From Treponema sp. (lineage in GTDB: Bacteria; Spirochaetota; Spirochaetia; Treponematales; Breznakiellaceae), in the NCBI GenBank assembly GCA_031270205.1, contig JAISYA010000063.1, positions 1 through 5,275 on the forward strand: a stretch of 5,275 nucleotides of DNA. Direction: 5' to 3'. Position numbers and translations under genes: made by a program. This document shows, one piece after another, positions 1 to 5,275 of the stretch (position 1 is the first letter of the stretch; each line of letters opens with the position of its first letter). The notes under the pieces were generated by a model. The model was given only the letters and a program-made list of their open reading frames with translations. It was not told the DNA's origin and made no database searches.

Positions 1-261
1 GGTATCCTGGGCTTTCTGCTCCGGGAGATGGATTATCCCATGGCGCCCCTGGTCCTGGGGATCATCCTGGGGGACATCCTTGACAAAAATCTCCGCCGGG
101 CGCTGATTATTTCCGACGGAAGCCTGACGCCGTTTTTTACGCGGCCCATCTGTTTGCTCCTTTTTGCCGCCACCGTGCTGATTATTGTCAGCAGGCTTCC
201 CGTTACTGCCAGGATAAGACAGGCGATACTGGCAAAGAGAAAAGGCGCAAAGGCGGCATAA
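1..261 (+). CDS. TctA-family tripartite tricarboxylate transporter permease, C-terminal fragment
   Basis: This is the last 86 residues of a reading frame that is open from the first base of the window, so the 5' part lies outside. TctA is the large inner-membrane subunit of TTT transporters, which take up carboxylates with a small membrane subunit (TctB) and a periplasmic binding protein (TctC). The family's C-terminal signature is visible at residues 14-30 (MAPLVLGIILGDILDKN), followed by LRRAL, an ISDGS segment and FFTRP at about 45-49. A final hydrophobic helix (about 50-63) precedes a basic tail rich in Arg, Lys and Ala, which is where TctA proteins normally end, so the stop looks genuine. 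The next gene begins three bases after the stop, suggesting co-transcription. TctB and TctC are not visible. The substrate is not predictable; TTT systems carry citrate, other di- and tricarboxylates and aromatic acids. Confidence 0.88.
   Translation, partial: GILGFLLREMDYPMAPLVLGIILGDILDKNLRRALIISDGSLTPFFTRPICLLLFAATVLIIVSRLPVTARIRQAILAKRKGAKAA
251..256 (+). promoter_or_regulatory. Ribosome binding site for the OYE-family gene, supporting a GTG start
   Basis: AGGCGG, one mismatch from AGGAGG, lies inside the last codons of the transporter gene and ends 8 bases before the GTG at 265. It is the best-placed Shine-Dalgarno-like sequence for that start. The next in-frame ATG, at 421, falls inside the conserved barrel motif ALPMEGCD and would delete the first strand, so GTG at 265 is preferred. 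Confidence 0.5.
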
Positions 262-264
262 GCT

Positions 265-1662
265 GTGCATGAAAAATTCAACTTCAACGTGCTGGAAGAG
301 ATCCGTGAAAAGACAAAAGCTCTGGGTCTGAGCCTTGAATTCAGTGAGGATCTCTCACCGCTGCGGAAAGAAGTCCGGATTCGGCACAAAACCGCCCCCA
401 ATTCATTCGCGGCGCTTCCTATGGAGGGCTGCGACTCCAATCCCGACGGCAGCCCTTCGGAACTGGTCAAACGGCGTTATGCGCGTCTGGCCGCCGGAGC
501 TTACGGCCTTATCTGGTGGGAGGCCAGCGCGATCATGCAGGAAGCCCGCGCCAATGAACTGCAAATGATGCTTACCGGACAGAACCTGCCGCAGTTTGCG
601 GTCCTGGTCGCTGAAACGAAAACGCTCTGCAAAAACAATTTTGGTTATGAGCCGGTGTATGTGTTGCAGCTAACACATTCGGGCCGCTATTCCCGGCCGG
701 AAGGGCACAAGCCCCATCCCCTTATTCCACAGCGCGATCCGATTCTTGATCCCCTTACCGGCGTAAATACCGGCGCGGTCCCGGTAAGTGACGAATACCT
801 CGAAAGCCTCGTCCCCGTGTACATCGCTTCGGCGCGGCTTGCACAGGAAGCGGGTTTTGACGGCGTTGATATAAAGGCGTGTCATCGGTATCTGTTATCC
901 GAACTGCTTGCCGGCCACACACGGGAAGGAAAATACGGCGGCTCTTACGAGAACAGAACCCGGTTGCTGCTAAACATTATCAAAGAGGTGCGCAGGGCCT
1001 GCGGGGACGATTTTATCGTAGCATGCCGTTTCAATGTGTTTGACGCCCACCCCTATCCGTATGGCTTCGGGCAGGACAAAGACGATTTTCTGACATTCGA
1101 TCCCGTCGAACCGGAGCGCCTGGTGCGCGATCTCTGTGCGGCGGGCGCAGGTTTGCTGAGTAACTCCGCGGGGAATCCCTACTATATTTATCCCCAGGTA
1201 ACCCGTCCTTTTGACACCTCAAGCATGGGCATTCCCGTGCCGGAGGAGCATCAGCTTGAAAGCATTGAGCGGCTTTTTGCGTTCACCGGACTGGTACAAA
1301 AAACAGCGGGGCCTGTGCCCGTTGTGGGAAACGGCTACAGTTGGCTCAGGCAGTTTATACCCCAGGCGGGGGCGGCAAATCTGGCCGCGAAACGCTGCTC
1401 CTTTGTGGGGCTGGGACGCTCGTCCTTCGCCTATCCGGATCTTCCCCTGGATGTGTTCAAAACAGGGACGGCAAAAAAAGAAAAATGCTGTGTCGCCTGT
1501 TCAAAGTGTACCCAGATCATGCGGGACCACGGCAGGACCGGCTGCGTGATACGGGACAGCGAAGTGTACGCGCCCATCTACAAAGAAGCGCGGCGCCGCG
1601 CCGAGGAAAGGGGGCAAAGGCATGAGGCTTCGCCTCCTGTTCGATATAGCGCGGTCATTTGA
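265..1662 (+). CDS. Old Yellow Enzyme-family NADH:flavin oxidoreductase with C-terminal Fe-S-type cysteine cluster
   Basis: A 465-residue FMN-binding TIM-barrel protein (COG1902 type) that most likely reduces or isomerises an activated C=C bond in the cytoplasm. Family landmarks run in order: ALPMEGCD (about 50-57, first strand); GAYGLIWWEAS (about 78-88); QLTHSGRYSRP (135-145, with H138); the active-site stretch FDGVDIKACHRYLLSELL (198-215); KYGGSYENRTR shortly after; and GLGRSSFAYPDLP near the barrel end. In the active-site stretch, the usual first His of the HxxH ligand pair is Lys204 and the second is His207. Cys408/409, 412, 415 and 427 form a C-x2-C-x2-C-x11-C pattern close to the 4Fe-4S motif of 2,4-dienoyl-CoA reductase and 2-enoate reductase. 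Those enzymes are about 650-680 residues and continue into FAD and NAD(P)H domains; this protein stops shortly after the cluster, so electrons probably come from another protein. The GTG start lies 3 bases after the transporter stop. The last ~17 residues (after EERGQ) look unconserved and overlap inverted repeats. Substrate unknown. Confidence 0.9.
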   Translation: MHEKFNFNVLEEIREKTKALGLSLEFSEDLSPLRKEVRIRHKTAPNSFAALPMEGCDSNPDGSPSELVKRRYARLAAGAYGLIWWEASAIMQEARANELQMMLTGQNLPQFAVLVAETKTLCKNNFGYEPVYVLQLTHSGRYSRPEGHKPHPLIPQRDPILDPLTGVNTGAVPVSDEYLESLVPVYIASARLAQEAGFDGVDIKACHRYLLSELLAGHTREGKYGGSYENRTRLLLNIIKEVRRACGDDFIVACRFNVFDAHPYPYGFGQDKDDFLTFDPVEPERLVRDLCAAGAGLLSNSAGNPYYIYPQVTRPFDTSSMGIPVPEEHQLESIERLFAFTGLVQKTAGPVPVVGNGYSWLRQFIPQAGAANLAAKRCSFVGLGRSSFAYPDLPLDVFKTGTAKKEKCCVACSKCTQIMRDHGRTGCVIRDSEVYAPIYKEARRRAEERGQRHEASPPVRYSAVI

Positions 1663-1680
1663 CCGCACGGCAGCCTGCCG
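1624..1680 (+). repeat. Three tandem short inverted repeats across the stop codon of the OYE gene
   Basis: Three perfect short palindromes follow one another. GAGGC-TTC-GCCTC is at 1624-1636, inside the coding tail. GCGGTCA-TT-TGACCGC is at 1651-1666 and spans the TGA stop; as RNA it would fold as a 6-bp stem with an ATTT loop. CGGCA-GCC-TGCCG is at 1668-1680. None is followed by a T tract, so they are not classical terminators. They could protect the 3' end of the upstream message, bind a protein, or be remnants of a dispersed repeat. The palindromes are seen directly; the roles are guesses. Confidence 0.5.
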
Positions 1681-1687
1681 CACTTGT

Positions 1688-1719
1688 GGATTTTTTGCGC
1701 CTGAAGCCGCAAAGAATCC
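1688..1719 (+). repeat. 12-bp stem-loop in the intergenic region
   Basis: Arms GGATTTTTTGCG (1688-1699) and CGCAAAGAATCC (1708-1719) enclose the 8-base loop CCTGAAGC. Eleven pairs are Watson-Crick and one is T1693 with G1714. That pair is a G-U wobble in a plus-strand transcript but an A-C mismatch in a minus-strand one, so the fold favours plus-strand RNA. No T tract follows, so a simple intrinsic terminator is unlikely. It lies between the OYE stop and the downstream promoter-like region and may stabilise or process the upstream message. Confidence 0.5.
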
Positions 1720-1760
1720 CCGGTAAATGAGCTGCTAACGCGGCCTGCGGTTTACAAGGC

Positions 1761-1783
1761 AAAATCGCCCAAAGGCGATTTTT
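1761..1783 (+). terminator. Probable intrinsic terminator or operator palindrome upstream of the SDR gene
   Basis: AAAATCGCC (1761-1769), loop CAAA (1770-1773) and GGCGATTTT (1774-1782) form a perfect 9-bp stem whose 3' side runs into five T residues (1779-1783). The core ATCGCC/GGCGAT stem with an adjacent T run fits a short rho-independent terminator for the transporter-OYE unit. The right arm ends six bases before TATAAT, so the same palindrome covers the -35 position of that promoter and could instead, or also, be a regulator's operator. The T run is short for a strong terminator. Confidence 0.5.
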
Positions 1784-1788
1784 GGGAG

Positions 1789-1794
1789 TATAAT
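1789..1794 (+). promoter_or_regulatory. Candidate -10 box of the SDR-flavoprotein promoter
   Basis: A perfect TATAAT lies 36 bases before the SDR start codon and would place transcription initiation near 1801, giving a leader of about 30 bases that holds the ribosome binding site. No recognisable TTGACA-like hexamer exists at 16-18 bases upstream (1765-1772 reads TCGCCCAA), and there is no extended TGn motif. A single -10 match can arise by chance; the missing -35 suggests activator dependence if it is real. Confidence 0.45.
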
Positions 1795-1815
1795 GCGCGA
1801 AACACAACAAACTGC

Positions 1816-1820
1816 GGAGG
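1816..1820 (+). promoter_or_regulatory. Strong ribosome binding site for the SDR gene
   Basis: GGAGG, followed by T, lies 10 bases before the ATG at 1831. It is the strongest Shine-Dalgarno sequence in the window and fixes the SDR start. Confidence 0.8.
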
Positions 1821-1830
1821 TAAGGTTAGC

Positions 1831-2598
1831 ATGAAAAAAACCGCGATTGTTACCGGCGGTTCGCGGGGTATCGGCTTTGCCGTAAGTCTGCGCCTTGCGA
1901 AAGACGGTTTTAATGTGGCTGTGGCGGGAACCCGCGCGCAATCGGACTGCGCGAAAAATCTTGATGAGCTTGCCGCGGTCTGCGGCGATTACCTCTATAT
2001 CCGCGCCGATGTTTCCGTCTCCGGTGACCGCAGGCGGATAATTGATGAAACGCTGAACAAATTCGGCGGCCTGCACGTGCTGGTGAATAACGCCGGCGTC
2101 GCGCCCAAAATGAGGGCGGACCTGCTTGAGATGAGCGAAGAAAGCTACGATTATGTGATGAATACCAACACCAAATCCGTCATGTTTTTAACCCAGCTTG
2201 CCGCCAAAGCCATGCTCGGCCTGCCTGTTACGGGCAAAAAACGGGGGACGGTTATCAACATCGGCTCCTGTTCCGCCGGGGTTTCGTCGATAAACCGGGG
2301 CGAATACTGCGTGTCAAAGGCGGGAATCGCCATGCTCACCATGCTCTACGCCGACCGCCTGGCGAAAGAGGGCATTTTTGTCCACGAAATACGACCCGGC
2401 GTTATCGAGACCGACATGACCGCCGCTGTAAGCGAAAAATACAACCGCCTTATCAGGGAAGGGGTCTTTCCAATAGCCCGCTGGGGCAGGCCGGAAGATG
2501 TGGCCGAAGCGGTTTCGGTTTTCGCGGGCGACAGTTTTCTCTACACCACCGGCAATTATGTTGATGTAGACGGCGGTTTTCATATCCGAAGGCTGTGA
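1831..2598 (+). CDS. Short-chain dehydrogenase/reductase, annotated in relatives as 3-ketoacyl-ACP reductase-like
   Basis: A 255-residue classical SDR, the usual length for the family, that interconverts a ketone and an alcohol using NAD(H) or NADP(H) in the cytoplasm. The Rossmann nucleotide motif TGGSRGIG is at residues 8-15, NNAG at 86-89, and the catalytic set is Asn113, Ser146, Tyr159 and Lys163 (YCVSK), all intact. The stretch NRGEYCVSKAGIAML, then RPGVIETDMTA, then the ending VDGGFHIRRL match the SDR subgroup often labelled 3-ketoacyl-(ACP) reductase (PRK12745 type). Its members sit in catabolic clusters rather than with fatty-acid synthesis genes, and no acyl carrier protein or other fab gene is here, so fabG is not assigned. 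Arg12 in the glycine loop would allow NADP(H), but the cofactor is uncertain. The gene has a strong GGAGG site and begins the second plus-strand unit; its stop is 10 bases before the flavoprotein start. Likely substrate: a hydroxy or keto acid made or used by the neighbouring flavoenzymes (inference). Confidence 0.92.
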   Translation: MKKTAIVTGGSRGIGFAVSLRLAKDGFNVAVAGTRAQSDCAKNLDELAAVCGDYLYIRADVSVSGDRRRIIDETLNKFGGLHVLVNNAGVAPKMRADLLEMSEESYDYVMNTNTKSVMFLTQLAAKAMLGLPVTGKKRGTVINIGSCSAGVSSINRGEYCVSKAGIAMLTMLYADRLAKEGIFVHEIRPGVIETDMTAAVSEKYNRLIREGVFPIARWGRPEDVAEAVSVFAGDSFLYTTGNYVDVDGGFHIRRL

Positions 2599-2608
2599 TG
2601 TTATTTTT

Positions 2609-4618
2609 ATGGAAGAAAAAAACCTTGTTATCCGTGATATTCCCGTAAAAGTTTACTGTTTTTCCGCTGTTATCGCCGGATCCGGCGCGGCCGGTTTTAA
2701 CGCGGCGGATACTTTGTTACGCGAAAACATGAAAGACATTGCCATGATAAGCGAATCGGTATTGGCCGGCACATCACGTAACACCGGATCGGACAAGCAG
2801 ACCTACTACAAGCTGTCTTTTTCAGGCGATGAGAAAGACAGCGTCCGCGCCCTGGCGGAAACCCTTTTTGCCGGGCAAAGCATGGACGGCGACATCGCCC
2901 TCTGCGAGGCGGCCTCGTCGGTTCCCTGTTTTAACAAGCTCGCCCTGCTTGGGCTGCCTTTCCCCAAAAACCGCTACGGCGAATACGTGGGTTACAAAAC
3001 CGACCATGATCCCGCGCGGCGGGCCACCAGCGCCGGCCCCTACACCTCAAAACTTATGACCGAGGCCCTGGAAAAATCGGCCCGCGAATCCGGTCTGGTT
3101 ATTTTTGACCGAATGCAGATAATAAAACTGGTTGCGCACAACGAAAAAGTCCTGGGGATTCTCTGCCTCAACCTCAATTCCCCCGAAGATCCGCTGAACC
3201 GTTATGTCCTTTTCCGGAGTCCCAGCATCGTATGGGCTACAGGAGGGCCTGCCACCATGTTCAGCGCGTCGGTGTATCCCGGCAGCCAAAACGGAGCGAC
3301 AGGAATTGCGTTTGAGGCGGGAGCCGCAGGACGCAACCTTACGGAGTGGCAGTACGGACTGGCTTCAATACATCCCCGCTGGAACGTCAGCGGCACTTAC
3401 ATGCAGGTCCTTCCGCGCTTTGTCTCCACCGGCAGGGACGGCAATGACGCGCGTGAATTTCTCCCGGATTTTTTTGCCGGCACGGCGCAAATGCTTTCCC
3501 TTGTATTTCTCAAGGGCTACCAGTGGCCTTTTGACGCGCGAAAACTCTTTGGCGCCGGAACGCAAGACGCGGACGCCGTTTCAGGCGATTCAAAGGCTGC
3601 GGGTTCATCGCTCATTGATATAATTGTTTTCCTTGAAACCCAAAAAGGCCGGCGGGTGTTTCTTGATTTTACCCATAATCCTCTCCTCGCCGCCGAAATC
3701 GACTACGCCTCCCTTTCCGCCGAATGCCGGGATTATCTTGCCGCCGCCGGCGCTTGTTTTGGCACGCCGATTGAACGCCTTGATACTATGAACAAGCCCG
3801 CTGTGGATTTTTACCGGGACAGGGGCGTGGACCTGCATTCACAGATGCTGGAAATTGCCGTATGTGTTCAGCATAACAACGGCGGCCTTGCGGTTGACTG
3901 TTGGTGGCGTTCCAATATTGAAGGACTCTTTCCGGTGGGAGAGGCGGCGGGCACTCACGGTGTGTTTCGTCCGGGCGGCAGCGCCCTCAACTCAGGCCAG
4001 GCCGGATCGATGCGGGCGGCGCTTTACATTGCCCGCAAAAGAAAAAATATTTCCAATAACATGGAGCAGCTTGAAATACCGTTGGGCGAAATATTTGCCG
4101 AAATTTCCTCAATAATGGATAACGAATCGGGGCAAAATGTTTCCGCGCTCATAACGGCTGCCAGGGAGCGCATGAGCATGGCGGGCGGGATGTTCAGGAA
4201 TGAAACGCTTATAAACCGGGCGCTGGCGGAAACGAAAAAACAGCTTGACAATTTTGTGGAAATGGTTCGCATTTCAGGCGCCAAAGATTTAAGCCTGGTG
4301 TTCCGCCTGAAAGACCTGCTGATCTGCCAATATGTGTACCTTTCCGCAATGGCCGACTATATCAGGCACGGTGGAAAGAGCCGGGGGAGCGCGCTGTATT
4401 ACCACAAAGACGGAACCAGGCCTCACCCCGCCCTGCCCGGCGAGTGCGCCGCGCTTCTTGACCAGGGCGAACTGGCCTCAATGATTCAGGAAATCACCTG
4501 CAAAAACGGAACCTGCAGCCCGGTATGGCGTCCCGTGCGGCCCATTCCCCCGGCTGACGATTTTTTTGAAAACGTTTGGAGAACTTACCGGGAAAATGGC
4601 AATGTCGAAGTCTTTTAG
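2609..4618 (+). CDS. FAD-binding protein of the fumarate reductase/succinate dehydrogenase flavoprotein superfamily
   Basis: A 669-residue soluble flavoprotein (COG1053-like). The N-terminal dinucleotide-binding motif GSGAAGFNAA is at residues 24-33, with no signal peptide before it. GTSRNTGSDKQTYYKL (54-69) takes the place of the usual flavin-contact loop. Other landmarks are HDPARRATSAGPYTS (133-147), ATGGP (210-214), NLTEWQYGLAS near 243-253, QHNNGGLAVD starting at Gln421, and GEAAGTHGVFRPGGSALN (444-461). In the last, His450 and Arg454 lie where fumarate reductases have substrate- and proton-handling residues. A helical C-terminal domain follows (about 490-600), then a cysteine pair (CKNGTC) and FFENVWRTYREN near the end. 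It lacks the FMN-binding or haem domains of urocanate- and fumarate-reductase relatives, so its redox partner is unknown. This long subfamily is usually annotated only as 'FAD-binding protein'. ATG at 2609 matches the expected N terminus; only a weak GAAGG lies upstream, so translation may be coupled to the SDR gene. It could be a C=C reductase or an acid dehydrogenase. Superfamily is sure, reaction is not. Confidence 0.9.
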   Translation: MEEKNLVIRDIPVKVYCFSAVIAGSGAAGFNAADTLLRENMKDIAMISESVLAGTSRNTGSDKQTYYKLSFSGDEKDSVRALAETLFAGQSMDGDIALCEAASSVPCFNKLALLGLPFPKNRYGEYVGYKTDHDPARRATSAGPYTSKLMTEALEKSARESGLVIFDRMQIIKLVAHNEKVLGILCLNLNSPEDPLNRYVLFRSPSIVWATGGPATMFSASVYPGSQNGATGIAFEAGAAGRNLTEWQYGLASIHPRWNVSGTYMQVLPRFVSTGRDGNDAREFLPDFFAGTAQMLSLVFLKGYQWPFDARKLFGAGTQDADAVSGDSKAAGSSLIDIIVFLETQKGRRVFLDFTHNPLLAAEIDYASLSAECRDYLAAAGACFGTPIERLDTMNKPAVDFYRDRGVDLHSQMLEIAVCVQHNNGGLAVDCWWRSNIEGLFPVGEAAGTHGVFRPGGSALNSGQAGSMRAALYIARKRKNISNNMEQLEIPLGEIFAEISSIMDNESGQNVSALITAARERMSMAGGMFRNETLINRALAETKKQLDNFVEMVRISGAKDLSLVFRLKDLLICQYVYLSAMADYIRHGGKSRGSALYYHKDGTRPHPALPGECAALLDQGELASMIQEITCKNGTCSPVWRPVRPIPPADDFFENVWRTYRENGNVEVF

Positions 4619-4664
4619 CGTCCTCCCCGGCAGTCTGCTGCGTTTTGCGCATTATTTCTAAAGG

Positions 4665-4690
4665 CTTGTTCAAAAACCCGTTTGAATGAG
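4665..4690 (+). other. Stem-loop downstream of the flavoprotein gene
   Basis: CTTGTTCAAA (4665-4674) and TTTGAATGAG (4681-4690) pair as ten consecutive base pairs in plus-strand RNA, including two G-U wobbles, around the loop AACCCG. The wobbles would be mismatches in the minus-strand transcript, so the fold favours the message of the SDR-flavoprotein unit. It begins 47 bases after the stop and has no T tract, so it is at best an atypical terminator or 3'-end stabiliser. Confidence 0.35.
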
Positions 4691-4693
4691 GGC

Positions 4694-4713
4694 AAAAGAC
4701 GGCGCGGCGGCCG
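4694..4713 (-). terminator. Weak candidate terminator for the ABC permease gene
   Basis: On the minus strand, 8 bases after the permease stop codon, CGGC and GCCG (plus positions 4710-4713 and 4700-4703) can form a 4-bp stem around a G+C-rich 6-base loop. TCTTTT follows at once. The position is right for an intrinsic terminator, but the stem is very short. Confidence 0.22.
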
Positions 4714-4720
4714 GAGTTCT

Positions 4721-5275
4721 TTATTTTCGGCAGCGCCTGTTATTGCGCCTTGCAATGAGCCAGTTGGAGATCAGGGCAATTATTAACACCCCGCCCCAAA
4801 TAATGTCCCGGTAAAAATTGGATACACGCTCAAACATATTGAGACCCGAAGACAGGAACTGCAAAATCAGTACCGCCAGAGTAATCCCCCGAATGGTACC
4901 GAAACCTCCGCTGGGATTTACCCCGCCAAGAACGGCGATAAGCACGCACTGCATGGTATAAGCCGCGCCGTAGTCTGCCTTTGCCGAATTAGCCCTGGCC
5001 ATCATAATGAGTCCCGCCACAGAGGAAAGCAGACCTGAGATCAAATAGGTCTTAAGGAGTATTACTTTGTTTTCAATCCCCGCGTAAAGCGCTGACTTGG
5101 GATTAGTACCCACCAGATAGAGCCTGAGACCGAAGCTGGTTTTCTCCAGGATAATGCCAATGACAATCGCCGCTGTCACATAAATGATGAAAGGTACAGG
5201 CAAAAAGCCAAACAGTTCAGTATTACCGATTTGGGAATACAGTATGGGCAGCCGTGAAAGCGGCCGTCCCTGGGT
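4721..5275 (-). CDS. Ribose/simple-sugar-type ABC transporter permease, C-terminal part
   Basis: The last 184 residues of an inner-membrane permease of the RbsC/YtfT/YjfF class (BPD_transp_2 fold), which import sugars or related polyols with a periplasmic binding protein and a double-domain ATPase. The frame is open to the window edge: the upstream residues read TQGRPLSRLP and continue the family pattern, so the TTG at 5203 is an internal Leu, not the start. Visible features are a hydrophobic segment at about 27-43, the cytoplasmic coupling-loop motif VGTNPKSALYAGI (55-67), a second membrane segment at about 73-93, a GGVNPSGGFGTIRG loop leading into a long hydrophobic region, a last membrane helix (IIWGGVLIIALISNWLI) and a basic C-terminal tail. 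It is convergent with the flavoprotein gene and separated by 102 bases, so it belongs to another operon that runs in from the right. The sugar cannot be told from this part. Confidence 0.9.
   Translation of the reverse strand, partial: TQGRPLSRLPILYSQIGNTELFGFLPVPFIIYVTAAIVIGIILEKTSFGLRLYLVGTNPKSALYAGIENKVILLKTYLISGLLSSVAGLIMMARANSAKADYGAAYTMQCVLIAVLGGVNPSGGFGTIRGITLAVLILQFLSSGLNMFERVSNFYRDIIWGGVLIIALISNWLIARRNNRRCRK

Noticed and set aside
33..470. Minus-strand open frame of 145 codons across the transporter/OYE junction
   Set aside because: It lies antisense to two clearly conserved coding regions, has a low-complexity Ser/Arg-rich translation and matches no family I recognise; it is a shadow frame.
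1651..1666. The GCGGTCA/TGACCGC palindrome as an intrinsic terminator of the OYE gene
   Set aside because: No T tract follows and the full arms leave only a two-base loop; it is recorded only as an inverted repeat.
1751..1756. TTTACA as a -35 box for the TATAAT at 1789
   Set aside because: The spacing would be 32 bases, about twice the usable distance.
1735..2076. Minus-strand open frame of 113 codons overlapping the intergenic region and the SDR 5' end
   Set aside because: Most of it is antisense to the SDR Rossmann domain, it would run through the terminator-like palindrome, and it has no convincing start signals or family character.
1831..2598. Assigning the SDR as fatty-acid FabG
   Set aside because: There are no fatty-acid synthesis neighbours, and the subgroup features (NRGEYCVSKAG, the HIRRL ending) point to a catabolic SDR group that only carries the 3-ketoacyl-ACP reductase label.
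2598..2648. 16-codon ORF starting in the TGATG overlap (MLFLWKKKTLLSVIFP)
   Set aside because: It has no strong ribosome site of its own and is explained by the out-of-frame overlap with the flavoprotein start; kept only as a coupling observation.
265..4618. Bile-acid (bai-like) or steroid reduction operon
   Set aside because: The enzyme classes are similar, but there is no CoA ligase, CoA transferase or 7-alpha-dehydratase in view, the OYE lacks the FAD/NAD domain of the bai oxidoreductases, and the transporter is of the TTT type. The class resemblance alone does not support it.

Overview
The window (about 53% G+C by eye, tightly packed, strong GGAGG-type ribosome binding sites) looks like a bacterial chromosomal catabolic locus. 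A tripartite tricarboxylate (TTT) transporter, an iron-sulfur Old Yellow Enzyme, a fumarate-reductase-like flavoprotein and a ribose-type ABC permease together suggest an anaerobic or fermentative, probably gut-associated bacterium. A spirochaete of the Treponema type or a clostridial relative is my best guess, from family resemblance only; there is no rRNA or other phylogenetic marker here.

Layout. Positions 1-261 hold the 3' end of a TctA-type transporter permease. Three bases later comes a complete Old Yellow Enzyme (OYE)-family flavin oxidoreductase with a C-terminal cysteine cluster (265-1662). A 168-base intergenic region (1663-1830) is rich in inverted repeats; it contains a terminator-like hairpin and, just after it, a perfect TATAAT box. 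A second plus-strand pair follows: a short-chain dehydrogenase/reductase (1831-2598) and, 10 bases on, a 669-residue FAD-binding protein of the succinate dehydrogenase/fumarate reductase flavoprotein superfamily (2609-4618). After a 102-base convergent spacer, the minus strand carries the C-terminal 184 residues of a ribose/simple-sugar-type ABC permease (4721-5275), which belongs to a separate locus.

How the genes may work together. TTT systems import carboxylates. The three enzymes are an ene-reductase-like flavoprotein, an NAD(P)-dependent alcohol/ketone oxidoreductase and a second, FAD-dependent, C=C or C-C redox enzyme. The simplest inference is uptake of a carboxylic acid followed by stepwise redox conversion. 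The substrate cannot be read from the sequence. The OYE has no FAD/NAD(P) electron-input domain of its own, so it needs a partner. The combination OYE + SDR + fumarate-reductase-like flavoprotein, with an imported carboxylate, is the most interesting feature of the window.

I see no tRNA, rRNA, CRISPR array, insertion sequence or attachment site.
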